A stretch of 64,000 nucleotides of DNA from Flagellimonas alvinocaridis (GCF_004916895.1 NZ_SNTZ01000001.1:900263-964262), one strand, 5' to 3'. Positions 19,075-28,624 are shown, counted from the stretch's first letter. Notes: generated by a model from the sequence alone, not told the origin. Numbers and translations are program-made.

Positions 19075-20259
19075 ATGTTGAAAGAACCCATTTCCATTAC
19101 GGCACTATCTTCCATTTCTGCACTCGGTAGCACATTGGATGAAGTATGGAATGCTTACCTAAAGGAAGACCATTATTTATCTGAAGTAGGGATAGGGGGT
19201 AAAACAATATGGGCTTCCCATATGCCCAAAAGCATTAATGAAGAAATTCAACAGTTGCGCCAATCGGATATCAAATATAAGCCGCTGGACGATACAGTTC
19301 TTTTTGCCATTTATGCCGCGCGAAAGGCCGTAAAGGATGCAGGCTGGAAGAATGAATCCAAGTTTGGTATCAATATAGGGTCATCAAGAGGTGCGACTAC
19401 CCTTTTTGAAAAATACCATGAAGATTTTTTAAAAGAAGGAAATGCCGCTACCCTGAGTTCGCCCACCACGACATTGGGAAATATATCATCTTGGGTGGCC
19501 CATGACCTAAAATCCAAAGGCCCGGAGATTTCACACTCCATAACGTGCTCTACTGCTCTTCATGCGGTATTGAATGGAGTGGCCTGGATTCAAAGCGGAC
19601 TTACAGATAAGTTTTTGGTGGGAGGAAGTGAGGCGCCATTGACGCCATTCACAATTGCCCAAATGCAGGCACTTAAAGTGTATTCAATAGTGTCATCTCG
19701 AGCGCAGTCGAGAGATGATTTTCCTTGCAAAGCCATGGATTTAAATAAAACCAAAAATACTATGGTTCTGGGAGAGGCAGCCGCTTTGGCTTGCTTGGAA
19801 AAAGGAGTGGACTCCAATGCCCTGGCCTTAATTGAAGGTATTGGATATGCTACGGAACCCTTGGAACACAGTGTATCCATTTCCACCGATGCCAAATGCT
19901 TTCAAGATTCCATGAAAATGGCCTTGGGTGAAAGCGAACCGCGCGATGTTGATGCGATAGTGCTTCACGCGCCCGGAACAATAAAGGGAGACCAGTCGGA
20001 GTATCTGGCCATTAAAAAGATCTTTGGAGAAAATCACCCTTACTTAACTACCAATAAATGGAAGGTTGGCCATACGTTTGGTGCTTCTGGACTGTTGAGT
20101 TTGGAAATGGCTGTTTTAATGCTTTTAAAACAACAGTGCATTCCCGGACCCTTCTTCAAGAACCAAGAACAGAACAATTCCCTAAAGAGAATTATGGTGA
20201 ATGCCGTGGGCTTTGGAGGAAACGCAGTAAGCGTATTGCTGCATAGACCAGGGACCTAA
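19075..20259 (+). CDS. Beta-ketoacyl synthase family protein in biotin region
   Basis: 394 residues, nine bases after bioA. KAS fold with an intact Cys-His-His triad: C158 in SHSITCSTALHAV, H298 in VLHAPGTIKGDQ and H333 in VGHTFGASGLLS. The second motif is unusual: HAPGT instead of the common EAHGTGT. Its place among the bio genes suggests condensing acyl chains for the pimeloyl precursor, since no bioC, bioH or bioW is seen here; that is inference. A palindromic repeat (19691-19719) inserted in the gene encodes residues about 206-215 (IVSSRAQSRDD) without breaking the frame, at a surface loop between the conserved MQALK and FPCKAMDLNK segments. Confidence 0.85.
   Translation: MLKEPISITALSSISALGSTLDEVWNAYLKEDHYLSEVGIGGKTIWASHMPKSINEEIQQLRQSDIKYKPLDDTVLFAIYAARKAVKDAGWKNESKFGINIGSSRGATTLFEKYHEDFLKEGNAATLSSPTTTLGNISSWVAHDLKSKGPEISHSITCSTALHAVLNGVAWIQSGLTDKFLVGGSEAPLTPFTIAQMQALKVYSIVSSRAQSRDDFPCKAMDLNKTKNTMVLGEAAALACLEKGVDSNALALIEGIGYATEPLEHSVSISTDAKCFQDSMKMALGESEPRDVDAIVLHAPGTIKGDQSEYLAIKKIFGENHPYLTTNKWKVGHTFGASGLLSLEMAVLMLLKQQCIPGPFFKNQEQNNSLKRIMVNAVGFGGNAVSVLLHRPGT
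19691..19719. repeat. REP-like palindrome inserted inside a coding sequence
   Basis: TGTCATCTCGAGCGCAGTCG continues to AGAGATGAT: arms TCATCTC / GAGATGA with an inner TCGA / TCGA. This is the widespread bacterial TGTCAT(T/C)TCGAGCG(A/C)AGTCGAGA(A/G)AT type of intergenic repeat (from memory). Here it lies in frame within the ketoacyl synthase. Confidence 0.7.
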
Positions 20260-20341
20260 TAAAAGGAGTCTGCCATTATTGTAGGCTTGATGTCCTTAAT
20301 AAGTTAGAATGCCTTATTTTTGAACAAGATTTCTGAGTAAT

Positions 20342-21442
20342 ATGACTGCTACTAAACACGATTGGACCAAGGAAGAAATCCTTGAAATCTACAACAAACC
20401 TTTAATGGAACTGCTTTATGAAGCAGCTACTATACATCGTGAATACCACGACCCTAATACAGTTCAAGTATCAACCTTGCTTTCCATTAAGACTGGAGGC
20501 TGCCCGGAAGATTGCGGGTATTGTCCACAGGCAGCTAGGTACCATACCAATGTAGAGGGCAACGATTTGATGTCCGTTCAACAAGTAAAGGCGCAGGCGC
20601 TTCGTGCAAAATCTTCGGGAAGCTCCCGGGTTTGCATGGGAGCTGCTTGGCGAAATGTTAAGGACGGACCAGAGTTTGACCAAGTGTTGGAAATGGTCCG
20701 TACCATAAACAAATTGGACATGGAGGTATGTTGTACCTTGGGGATGGTGACCGAAAATCAAGCCAAGCGTTTGGCCGAAGCAGGACTCTATGCCTATAAC
20801 CATAACTTGGACACCTCTGAGGAATATTACAAGGAGGTAATTTCTACCCGAGGGTATGAAGATCGCCTTCAGACCATAGAAAATGTTCGCAAGACCAATG
20901 TTACCGTTTGTAGTGGCGGTATTATTGGGATGGGGGAATCCGTTGAGGACCGCGCCGGTATGTTGGTGGCGCTATCAACATTGAACCCACAGCCCGAGTC
21001 CGTACCGATCAATGCTTTGGTTGCTGTAGATGGAACCCCCATGGAAGATCAAAAACCAGTAGAAATTTGGGAGATGATTCGTATGGTGGCCACCTCCAGA
21101 ATTGTAATGCCCAAGACGCAAGTGAGACTTTCAGCTGGAAGGACCGAAATGAGTAGGGAAGGACAGGCCATGTGCTTTTTTGCCGGGGCCAACTCTATTT
21201 TTGCCGGGGATAAACTATTGACCACACCCAATCCAGATGTAAATGAGGATATGGAAATGTTCAAGCAATTGGGGCTAAATCCACAGAAAGCGTTTGTAAA
21301 AGCTCCTCAGCCCAAAACAGTGGAGGCCAATGAAAGTACTCACCAATCTTTGGGTGAAAAACCCAAGTGGACCAGACCCGGACATACCATTGAACGCAAT
21401 GAAACAGCCAAGCAAAAAGCCAGCTTGTTGCCCAAGGAATAA
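20342..21442 (+). CDS. bioB: Biotin synthase (BioB)
   Basis: 366 residues, radical SAM enzyme that inserts sulfur into dethiobiotin. The 4Fe-4S motif CPEDCGYC is at about residues 55-62; further ligands of the sulfur-donating 2Fe-2S cluster are consistent with [17 protein letters not shown] and [12 protein letters not shown], and the Arg in LSAGRTEM. It is about 20-30 residues longer than E. coli BioB through a polar C-terminal tail ([20 protein letters not shown]). A TATTTTTG sequence about 25 bases upstream may be its own -7 element, so it may not depend wholly on bioA. Confidence 0.97.
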   Translation: MTATKHDWTKEEILEIYNKPLMELLYEAATIHREYHDPNTVQVSTLLSIKTGGCPEDCGYCPQAARYHTNVEGNDLMSVQQVKAQALRAKSSGSSRVCMGAAWRNVKDGPEFDQVLEMVRTINKLDMEVCCTLGMVTENQAKRLAEAGLYAYNHNLDTSEEYYKEVISTRGYEDRLQTIENVRKTNVTVCSGGIIGMGESVEDRAGMLVALSTLNPQPESVPINALVAVDGTPMEDQKPVEIWEMIRMVATSRIVMPKTQVRLSAGRTEMSREGQAMCFFAGANSIFAGDKLLTTPNPDVNEDMEMFKQLGLNPQKAFVKAPQPKTVEANESTHQSLGEKPKWTRPGHTIERNETAKQKASLLPKE

Positions 21443-21500
21443 GGTTTAAACCACATTAAAACCTTTTTACTAATTTAGTCGTTTCAAACTCATTGAAATT

Positions 21501-22379
21501 TTGAAGCTGCACCTTGAACAGATTCCCAGGGAGGAGACCCTTTCCAAGAAAGAGTTTATCCGTAAATACTTCAAGCCCCAAAAACCAGTGGTTATTGAGC
21601 GCTTTATTGAGGATTGGCCCGCGTATTCCAAATGGAATCTAGAGTACATGAAAGAGGTGGCAGGTGATAAAACCGTTCCCTTGTATGATGATCGTCCGGT
21701 AAAACATGACGAAGGATTCAACGAGCCGCATGCAAAAATGAAAATGCGGGACTACGTGGATCTTTTAAAAAAGGGTCCAACAAAGTATCGTATTTTCCTT
21801 TGGAATGTATTGAAGGAAGTTCCCCAATTACAAAAAGATTTTACCTATCCCGATTTTGGATTGAGATTGATGAAAGGACTTCCCATGTTGTTCTTTGGGG
21901 GCAGTAACTCCCATACCTTTATGCATTATGATATAGATCTGGCGAACATCTTCCACTTTCATTTTGAAGGGAAAAAGCAATGCATTCTATATTCGCAATC
22001 CGAAACCAAGTTTTTGTACAAAATTCCCCACTCCTTGATTACCCGGGAGGATATAGATTTTGCAGACCCGGATATGGAAAAATGGCCAGCCCTGCAACAT
22101 GCCAAAGGGCACATAGCCCAATTGGAGCATGGTAACGTACTTTACATTCCTGAAGGATATTGGCATCATATGAAATATGTTACCCCGGGATTTTCCATGA
22201 GTTTGCGCGCCATTGCCAGAAAGCCCAAGAATTTTAGCAAGGCGGTTTACAACATTTTCTTTATGAGGCATTTTGATAATCTTATGCGTAGGCTCAAAGG
22301 GCAAAAATGGATAGATTGGAAGAATGAGGAAGCTGTTGTCCGTACTGAAAAAATATTGACGGAAAATAGAATGGGTTAG
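21501..22379 (+). CDS. Cupin-like (JmjC-type) dioxygenase
   Basis: 292 residues from TTG 21501; no ATG is available upstream in frame. Cupin_8/JmjC-like double-stranded beta-helix. The probable Fe(II) triad is in HTFMHYDIDLANIF (H-x-D) and YIPEGYWHHMKYV (distal His). N-terminal KPVVIERFIEDWPAYSKWN is the usual entry segment of this family, which includes 2-oxoglutarate-dependent hydroxylases of proteins. Substrate unknown. It is convergent with recX (4-bp overlap) and follows bioB by 58 bases. Confidence 0.82.
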   Translation: MKLHLEQIPREETLSKKEFIRKYFKPQKPVVIERFIEDWPAYSKWNLEYMKEVAGDKTVPLYDDRPVKHDEGFNEPHAKMKMRDYVDLLKKGPTKYRIFLWNVLKEVPQLQKDFTYPDFGLRLMKGLPMLFFGGSNSHTFMHYDIDLANIFHFHFEGKKQCILYSQSETKFLYKIPHSLITREDIDFADPDMEKWPALQHAKGHIAQLEHGNVLYIPEGYWHHMKYVTPGFSMSLRAIARKPKNFSKAVYNIFFMRHFDNLMRRLKGQKWIDWKNEEAVVRTEKILTENRMG

Positions 22380-22858
22380 ATCAATTCATTGATTTTCTCG
22401 TAGACCAAGTGGGTCTCCCAACCCCTGTAGAATAAATAATCGGCCAATTTCTTCTTTCTTTTTTGGCTATTGGTCTCCTTAATTTGTCTCAACCGTTTTT
22501 TTGCAAGCTCATCCAATGTGGCAAGGTACTCACCTTCATCAATTTCTGCTAGGGCACTTTTTATATTGTAGGCGGAGATTTGACGTTGTTTCAATTCCAG
22601 GACAATGCGGTTTTTACCCCATTTTTTTATGTTGAACTTGCCCTGGGCATAACTTTTGGCAAAGCGCTCCTCATTTAGATAATTCTCTCGGATCAAATGG
22701 GTAATAATGTGGTCAATGGCCTCGGGAATCATATGCATGCCCCTTAATTTTTCCACTACTTCTTTATGGCTCCTCTCCTGATACGCACAGAATCCTTCCA
22801 GTTTTTTAGTGGCTTCGTCCACGGTATAATGTTTATTTTGAAAGGCTTGTTTGTTCAT
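22376..22858 (-). CDS. recX: RecX-like regulatory protein
   Basis: 160 residues, built of three-helix repeats (YTVDEATKKLEGFCAYQERS; HIITHLIRENYLNEERFAKS; AQGKFNIKKWGKNRIVLELK). RecX caps RecA filaments and limits recombination. recA is not in the window; the gene is coupled by an ATGA overlap to the glycosidase-like gene upstream on the minus strand, which is probably incidental. Confidence 0.88.
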   Translation of the reverse strand: MNKQAFQNKHYTVDEATKKLEGFCAYQERSHKEVVEKLRGMHMIPEAIDHIITHLIRENYLNEERFAKSYAQGKFNIKKWGKNRIVLELKQRQISAYNIKSALAEIDEGEYLATLDELAKKRLRQIKETNSQKRKKKLADYLFYRGWETHLVYEKINELI

Positions 22859-25239
22859 GGTTTCATATTAGGTTTGGAAACCACCAAGCTAGTGGTATTG
22901 GTAGCGGTGAAGACGGTTTTTCCATCAACCATATTTAATTTTGCTCCTCCTTCAGCAGTTAAATTATGGTCTTGTGGTAAAATAAGTTTGATGGTCCAAT
23001 CAGGTTGGGTTTGCTCAATCTTAATTTTGAAATGATCGTTGTTGTTTTCATACCAAATGGAAATGTGATTATTGCTTACGGAAACATTTTCCAAAGAGGC
23101 CTTGTCCCATTTTGAAGGCATTTGGGGTTTAATAATCACAGTATTTCGATTTGCCTCTGGATTTATACCAAAAAATTGTTCCACAATAGGAATTGCAAAG
23201 GCATAAATGTTCCATGCTTGTACAATCATCCCATAGTCTGGGGAAACCTCGTACATGCTACCGGGAAGGGCGTAGCTAAAGGTTCGGGTCATTCTGGTTA
23301 GATAATCCAAGGCGTTATCGGGTCTACCATAATTGTTCTCGGCGATGGCTTGCACTCCAGTGGGCAAGGTCATCACGGCACCTGTATATGAAAAGACTTT
23401 ACTCCCCTTAAACGATCCAATGTCTTTTCCTGCAGACTCATCTCTATCTATTCCCGTAACAAACATGCCAAATGGATTGGTATATTTCTCTGCGGTATTT
23501 AAGGCGGTTATGGCTTTTGTACTGTCGGCTATGCCCATTTCCATTGGGGTGTTCACCACCCAATTATGGTGTAGCACAAAAGGTTTCAAGGAAGTGGATT
23601 GTTGACCCAAAATTGCCTTCTTGGTAGCCTGGAGTTCTTCAATGGCCCACGGCTTGTTCAGGGTGTCTGCCCTAACCACGGCGTCGTCTATTAAATGCAA
23701 TGCTTGTTGGTCCGTGCCCAGAAAGTCTGCATAAGAACCGAATGGTTCGGACCAAAAATCTGTATTGATTTTGGTTCGAAGTGTATCTGCCAATGCCTGA
23801 TATTCTTTTGCCAAATTGTACTTTTCCAGTTCGGTCGCCATCTTTGAAGCATCTTCAAAAGCCTTTTGGGTATACGCAGCAACATCGATCATCTCGCTGT
23901 CCAGACCATGGATTTCCATCATCCCAAAACCATCTGGGAATAGGTTATTGTTGCTATCATTTTCATCCATAAGCCACTGTAACCCTTTTTGAACTGTTGG
24001 GAAGTATTTTTTTAGAAACTCCAAATCACCGTTCCACTTATAAATATGATAGATCAAAGACGCAAACTGAGGGGTTTCGTTGATATTCCCAGGGTTGAAT
24101 ACGGTGCCGTTTGTAGACATTTCATGAAGGATCTTGCCGTTGCCATTTACCGCAAGAGAAACACTATCCAATAGCATAATTGTTTTTTCTACAATATCCT
24201 TTTGGCCAATCGCCATGTACCCTTTTAATGCATATTCACTATCCACACCAAACCACCATGGGTAATCGGGGATGCCAGCTCCTATGCCCGTACCTATTTC
24301 TGGAACGGACCGTACCAACCAGTCGCAATTGTATTTGAGCCATTCAAACGCCTGCTGCATATTTTTGTCGGGAATGGTAAGCTTGGATTGATGGGCTAGT
24401 TGGGCGTAACGCTCTTTTTTCTGCTGCGCCATTTTAAAGAAACCATTGTGTATGTCAAGATATGTGGCCAAAGCCTCTTCTTGGGATTTGTACGAACCGG
24501 AAATCACAAAATTGAGAATATATTCAGATTTACTGGGCACCGTAAAGGCATACACAAGAGAGCCGGATTTACCGTTTTCGCCATTTATTTTCTCTGGGGA
24601 AGAGCTAGATGAAGGGTTCTGGTCAGACCCAAAAACTGTGAACCATGGGTTGTCTTCGTCTTTTCCAACCCATTTGCTGCCATCAAATTTTATGTTGTCC
24701 ACAGCATCATGCATTTGGGTTCGTTCGCCTAGCCATGTTGGCCTTAGGTCTGTATGTCCAGTAAACGTAAACTTCATGGATTTTTCCGTGGCACCCTTGT
24801 TATGTATCACAAACTGAACAAATACACCCTGAGTTGTGTCTGGAACAAATTGTATGCGGTCTACGGAAATGTTTTTGGAAGGAAAATCAAAGATGTGTTG
24901 ATTGGCAAAAGGATAGTTGATAAAGTCAGTGGCATTGTTCAGCTGTAAAGTATCGTTTTCCAACTGAATTTCTGCATCAAACCCATCCAAAAGTTTTATA
25001 GGATGGTTCCATATACCGCCCATTTCGCCTTTTATATGCCATCCCAAAGGCGGGAACTGTCCGTTTTGATGACCGACCATATAAACCCGGTCACCCGCAG
25101 TTACATATGGAGAATCTTTGTAGCGATCATTTCCCTTAATGGATTCTGAGGTTTGTAATAATGTTGACAATGGCTGTTGGGATTCAGAAGAGCATCCCAC
25201 AAAGGCAATTATTAAAACTAAACATAATAGAATCCTCAT
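22855..25239 (-). CDS. Lipoprotein, six-hairpin glycosidase-like
   Basis: 794 residues from ATG 25239: MRILLCLVLIIAFVGCSS is a lipoprotein signal with Cys 16, so an upstream extension of the frame is not used. N-terminal beta domain (about 25-300) followed by an (alpha/alpha)6 catalytic-type domain (about 320-690; YPWWFGVDSEYALKGYMAIG, MSTNGTVFNPGNINETPQFA, SEMIDVAAYTQKAFEDASKM) and a C-terminal beta sheet. This is the layout of glycogen-debranching and rhamnosidase-like hydrolases. The exact GH family and substrate are not clear to me. Cell-surface or periplasmic carbohydrate breakdown is likely. No TonB/SusD partners adjoin it. Confidence 0.75.
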   Translation of the reverse strand: MRILLCLVLIIAFVGCSSESQQPLSTLLQTSESIKGNDRYKDSPYVTAGDRVYMVGHQNGQFPPLGWHIKGEMGGIWNHPIKLLDGFDAEIQLENDTLQLNNATDFINYPFANQHIFDFPSKNISVDRIQFVPDTTQGVFVQFVIHNKGATEKSMKFTFTGHTDLRPTWLGERTQMHDAVDNIKFDGSKWVGKDEDNPWFTVFGSDQNPSSSSSPEKINGENGKSGSLVYAFTVPSKSEYILNFVISGSYKSQEEALATYLDIHNGFFKMAQQKKERYAQLAHQSKLTIPDKNMQQAFEWLKYNCDWLVRSVPEIGTGIGAGIPDYPWWFGVDSEYALKGYMAIGQKDIVEKTIMLLDSVSLAVNGNGKILHEMSTNGTVFNPGNINETPQFASLIYHIYKWNGDLEFLKKYFPTVQKGLQWLMDENDSNNNLFPDGFGMMEIHGLDSEMIDVAAYTQKAFEDASKMATELEKYNLAKEYQALADTLRTKINTDFWSEPFGSYADFLGTDQQALHLIDDAVVRADTLNKPWAIEELQATKKAILGQQSTSLKPFVLHHNWVVNTPMEMGIADSTKAITALNTAEKYTNPFGMFVTGIDRDESAGKDIGSFKGSKVFSYTGAVMTLPTGVQAIAENNYGRPDNALDYLTRMTRTFSYALPGSMYEVSPDYGMIVQAWNIYAFAIPIVEQFFGINPEANRNTVIIKPQMPSKWDKASLENVSVSNNHISIWYENNNDHFKIKIEQTQPDWTIKLILPQDHNLTAEGGAKLNMVDGKTVFTATNTTSLVVSKPNMKP

Positions 25240-25300
25240 TTCAATGAATATTGGTGGATCATAAAAGTAGCACTTTGTATCTAAATCCCTTAAAACAAAA

Positions 25301-25326
25301 AAGCGGCTCCAATTTTGGAGCCGCTT
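25301..25326 (-). terminator. Terminator after rng
   Basis: AAGCGGCTCC AATTTT GGAGCCGCTT stem, two bases past the rng stop, with an A-rich run on the plus strand that reads as a T run on the minus strand. Confidence 0.85.
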
Positions 25327-25327
25327 C

Positions 25328-26878
25328 TTATATATGTATTGTTTTGCCGTCTTTATTCTTAAAGCGGTATTCAAGGTATTTGTATGCATCCCTTGGTTGT
25401 ATTTTCACCCATTTTTTGTGATCCATAAACCATTTGGATCGTATGGATGGAAATCCTTTGGTCAGATATGCAGCAATAAACGGATGGGTATTTAATATGA
25501 TGCCATTGTTTACTTGCTTGCTTTTCAAAATTCGCTCAAGGTCCGCTTGTATTTTGTCTATCAAGACTATTGGAGCTTCCACTTCGGCACCGTTGCCGTT
25601 TGGATTTTCCTCACTGGTCTTAATGTTCATTTCGGGGCGCACCCTTTGCCTTGTAATCTGTACCAGGCCAAATTTACTTGGAGGCAAAATTTTGTGTTTT
25701 GCCCTGTCGTCCTTCATTTCTTCCCTTAGGTGATCAAATAACTTTCTTCTGTGTTCACCTTTGGTCATATCTATGAAGTCCACTACAATGATTCCACCCA
25801 TATCTCGCAGTCGTAATTGTCTTGCAATTTCGGATGCGGCCAAAAGGTTAACTTCCAGAGCGGTATCCTCTTGGTTCTTGGCCTTGTTGGAACGGTTGCC
25901 ACTGTTCACGTCTATAACGTGGAGCGCTTCAGTATGTTCTATGACAAGATAAGCCCCACGGCTCATGGAAGCCGTTTTTCCAAAAGAGGTCTTGATTTGC
26001 CGTTCGATCCCGAATTTTTCAAAAATGGGAGCGGAACCTGAATACTGCTTTACTATGGCTTCTTTTTCGGGTGCGATTTCGTGCAAATAATCCTTGATTT
26101 GATTATAGAGCGTTTCATCATCAACATGGATTCCTGAAAAGGAATCGTTGAAAACATCCCTTAAAATGGATGAAGCTCTATTGACTTCTACCAAAACTTT
26201 TGAGGGGTGCGGAGCTCTTTGCAATTTCTTGCACATTGCTATCCATTTGGATAGCAAGTTCTGAAGATCTTTGTCCAGTTCTGCAACTTTTTTGCCTTCT
26301 GCAACGGTACGTATAATAACACCAAATCCTTTGGGCTTAATGCTCTTTACCAAACGGATAAGTCTGTCCTTTTCTTCCTTGCTCGCTATCTTTTGGGATA
26401 CCGAGACCCGATCGGAAAATGGGACCATGACCAAATAGCGCCCAGCTATGGATAGCTCGGAACTAATTCTGGGCCCTTTGGTGGATATGGGTTCTTTTAC
26501 AATTTGTACCAATAATGACTGATTGGCTTTGATTACATCATTGATGCTGCCATTCTTGTCGATGTCTTTTTCAAATGGAAAATCTTTCAGGGTGTAATCC
26601 TTTAAACGCCCTGTCCTAACTTTTTTGATGAATTTCAGCATGGAAGACAATTGCGGGCCCAGGTCATGATAATGCAGGAATGCATCTTTTTCGTAACCTA
26701 CATTGACAAATGCTGCGTTAAGGCCTGTAACGGGTTTTCTGATCTTGGCCAGAAAAATATCCCCTACGGAAAAGTTGTTGTTGTCTTCTTCTTTGTGTAA
26801 TTCTATAAGTTTTCCATCCTTGAGTAAGGCAAAATCGACTGCTTCGGGACTAGATCGAACAATTAATTCTCTATTCAC
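25328..26878 (-). CDS. rng: Ribonuclease G/E family
   Basis: 516 residues, the short RNase G layout. N-terminal S1-like RNA-binding segment (ELIVRSSPEAVDFALLKDGK), a catalytic DNase I-like region with the Mg-binding GGIIVVDFIDM, and a C-terminal RNase H-like part. No Zn-link CPxC motif is obvious. It matures rRNA and degrades mRNA. It lies downstream of the 29-residue basic protein and HU, a common order in Bacteroidota; the 3' end carries a tight terminator. Confidence 0.94.
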   Translation of the reverse strand: MNRELIVRSSPEAVDFALLKDGKLIELHKEEDNNNFSVGDIFLAKIRKPVTGLNAAFVNVGYEKDAFLHYHDLGPQLSSMLKFIKKVRTGRLKDYTLKDFPFEKDIDKNGSINDVIKANQSLLVQIVKEPISTKGPRISSELSIAGRYLVMVPFSDRVSVSQKIASKEEKDRLIRLVKSIKPKGFGVIIRTVAEGKKVAELDKDLQNLLSKWIAMCKKLQRAPHPSKVLVEVNRASSILRDVFNDSFSGIHVDDETLYNQIKDYLHEIAPEKEAIVKQYSGSAPIFEKFGIERQIKTSFGKTASMSRGAYLVIEHTEALHVIDVNSGNRSNKAKNQEDTALEVNLLAASEIARQLRLRDMGGIIVVDFIDMTKGEHRRKLFDHLREEMKDDRAKHKILPPSKFGLVQITRQRVRPEMNIKTSEENPNGNGAEVEAPIVLIDKIQADLERILKSKQVNNGIILNTHPFIAAYLTKGFPSIRSKWFMDHKKWVKIQPRDAYKYLEYRFKNKDGKTIHI

Positions 26879-27013
26879 CTGAATCGATTTTAAATTTATC
26901 CCGGAATAGGTTATGGGATAAATGATTAAACAATATATGGTATCGGTTCTATTTCAAACCGATTGAAATTCGTTTCTTGAATCTCTATGTCAAAGAACGT
27001 GTTTGTGTAAAAT

Positions 27014-27042
27014 GAAAAAGTAGTTGCAACAACTACTTTTTC
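27014..27042 (-). terminator. Hairpin at the end of the small basic protein gene
   Basis: GAAAAAGTAGTTG CAA CAACTACTTTTTC: 13 perfect pairs around a 3-nt loop, overlapping the stop codon at 27033-27035. On the minus strand the 3' arm ends in a T run. Confidence 0.75.
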
Positions 27043-27122
27043 TTGTGTCGGTTAGCTCTTCTGCGCTTTTTGCGCTTGTGCGTAGCTACCTTGTGTCTTT
27101 TTCTTTTTTTACCACTCGGCAT
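27033..27122 (-). CDS. 29-residue highly basic protein (candidate small ribosomal protein)
   Basis: ATG at 27122-27120, stop at 27035-27033. The protein begins MPSGKKRKRHKVATHKRK and is almost entirely Lys, Arg and His with no acidic residue. Too short for ordinary gene finding, but it has a start, a stop, a terminator, and lies between HU and RNase G, a place where I recall the same peptide in other Bacteroidota. Its charge fits rRNA binding, like bTHX or the small extra proteins seen in Flavobacterium ribosome structures. Exact identity not established. Confidence 0.75.
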   Translation of the reverse strand: MPSGKKRKRHKVATHKRKKRRRANRHKKK

Positions 27123-27149
27123 AGGGCTCTTGCTTTAGTGTTAGTTATA

Positions 27150-27440
27150 TTATTTTACTTGTACGTTGCTTTTTACGCCTTCAACAAACACCTTGGCGGG
27201 TTTGAAGGCAGGAATATTGTGTGCGGGGATTTTAATGGTAGTGTTCTTTGAAATGTTTCTACCTGTTTTTTCCGCTCTCGTCTTAATGATAAAGCTTCCA
27301 AAACCTCTTAAATAAACATTATCTCCATTCTCCAAGGACGATTTTACCTCCTCCATAAATGATTCAACTGTTGCTTGAACGTCTCCTTTCTCAATACCTA
27401 ACTTCTCTGAGATTCTAGTTACAATATCTGCTTTCGTCAT
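27150..27440 (-). CDS. HU family DNA-binding protein
   Basis: 96 residues. N-terminal helical dimerisation part (TKADIVTRISEKLGIEKGDV), then the beta-arm region VYLRGFGSFIIKTRAEKTGR and NTTIKIPAHNIPAFKPAK, the DNA-bending arm and C-terminal helix of HU. Nucleoid organisation. It has a perfect -7 element 35 bases upstream and is followed after 27 bases by the small basic protein gene. Confidence 0.95.
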   Translation of the reverse strand: MTKADIVTRISEKLGIEKGDVQATVESFMEEVKSSLENGDNVYLRGFGSFIIKTRAEKTGRNISKNTTIKIPAHNIPAFKPAKVFVEGVKSNVQVK

Positions 27441-27474
27441 TTCTCTTGATTATTTTTCTTATTTTTTTGGCTTG

Positions 27475-27482
27475 CAAATATA
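27475..27482 (-). promoter_or_regulatory. -7 element of HU promoter
   Basis: Reads TATATTTG on the minus strand, an exact TAnnTTTG, 35 bases before the HU ATG. Confidence 0.65.
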
Positions 27483-27563
27483 AACATTAAAATTAATCTT
27501 TCGTTTAAAGCCTTTAATTTTAAGTATATAAACTGACACACACCGACAATAGTATTTTTCTGC

Positions 27564-28601
27564 ATGTCTTTTTCCCAAGAAATTTTACAATGGTACCATA
27601 AGAACAAACGAGAGTTGCCATGGAGGAACACCATAGAACCTTATAATATTTGGCTGTCTGAAATTATCCTTCAGCAGACCCGGGTTGTTCAAGGAATACC
27701 CTATTACCTTAAGTTTTTGGATGCTTTTCCTACTGTTCGTCATTTGGCAAAGGCCCCAGAAGAAAAAATTTTAAAGCTTTGGCAAGGGCTAGGCTACTAT
27801 TCAAGGGCCAGAAATTTGCATGCGACCGCCAAAATGGTGGTGAACGAGCACAACGGCACATTTCCGAATACCTATGTTGGGTTAAAATCCTTGAAAGGAG
27901 TTGGGGACTATACGGCTAGTGCCATTGCATCTATCTGTTTTAATATTCCGGAGCCTGTTGTTGATGGTAATGTATACAGGGTGTTGGCAAGGTATTTTGG
28001 CGTGGGTATACCCATAAATAGTTCTGAAGGAATCAAACATTTCAAGGAATTGGCAAGAAAGGTTATGAATGAGGAACAAATTCGGGACTACAATCAGGGT
28101 ATCATGGAGTTTGGGGCCATTCAATGTGCGCCAAAAAAGCCATATTGCATGCTATGTCCGTTACAAGAGAGCTGTGTGGCCCTGAAAGATAATAAAGTGG
28201 ATGTTCTGCCCATAAAACTGAACAAGACCAAGACCCGAAGACGATATTTTAATTATCTGGTTTTTTTGGATGGTCAAAAGAATACCTTATTGGAACAGCG
28301 AAAAGGAAAGGGCATATGGCAAAATCTATATCAGTTTCCCTTGCTGGAATCCGAAAAGGAATTACAAGTTGAAGAATTTGAACAAATTCTAATGGAAGAA
28401 AATAGACTTCCACGATACCGTTCTTTTTCCATGTATAATGAGACACCTATTGTCCACAAACTATCCCATCAGCATTTGTATACCAGATTCTGGATCGTTG
28501 AAACCAAGAAGCTTTTACCAGATGGGATTTCATGGGAACAAATAATGGAATTTCCCGTACCAGTTTTAATCGCGGATTTCATCCAAACATTTAAAATTTA
28601 G
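27564..28601 (+). CDS. mutY: A/G-specific adenine glycosylase
   Basis: 345 residues. Removes A mispaired with 8-oxoG. The helix-hairpin-helix LKGVGDYTASAIASICFNIP leads to the catalytic Asp in EPVVDGNVYRVLARYFGVG; the 4Fe-4S loop CAPKKPYCMLCPLQESC has the exact C-x6-C-x2-C-x5-C spacing. The C-terminal half is the NUDIX-like 8-oxoG recognition domain. First gene of the mutY-ssb-gldE-gldD block. Confidence 0.96.
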   Translation: MSFSQEILQWYHKNKRELPWRNTIEPYNIWLSEIILQQTRVVQGIPYYLKFLDAFPTVRHLAKAPEEKILKLWQGLGYYSRARNLHATAKMVVNEHNGTFPNTYVGLKSLKGVGDYTASAIASICFNIPEPVVDGNVYRVLARYFGVGIPINSSEGIKHFKELARKVMNEEQIRDYNQGIMEFGAIQCAPKKPYCMLCPLQESCVALKDNKVDVLPIKLNKTKTRRRYFNYLVFLDGQKNTLLEQRKGKGIWQNLYQFPLLESEKELQVEEFEQILMEENRLPRYRSFSMYNETPIVHKLSHQHLYTRFWIVETKKLLPDGISWEQIMEFPVPVLIADFIQTFKI

Positions 28602-28609
28602 TACTTTTG
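28602..28609 (+). promoter_or_regulatory. -7 element of ssb promoter
   Basis: TACTTTTG, exact TAnnTTTG, right after the mutY stop and 16 bases before the ssb ATG. Confidence 0.6.
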
Positions 28610-28624
28610 ACTAATTAAAGAGTT

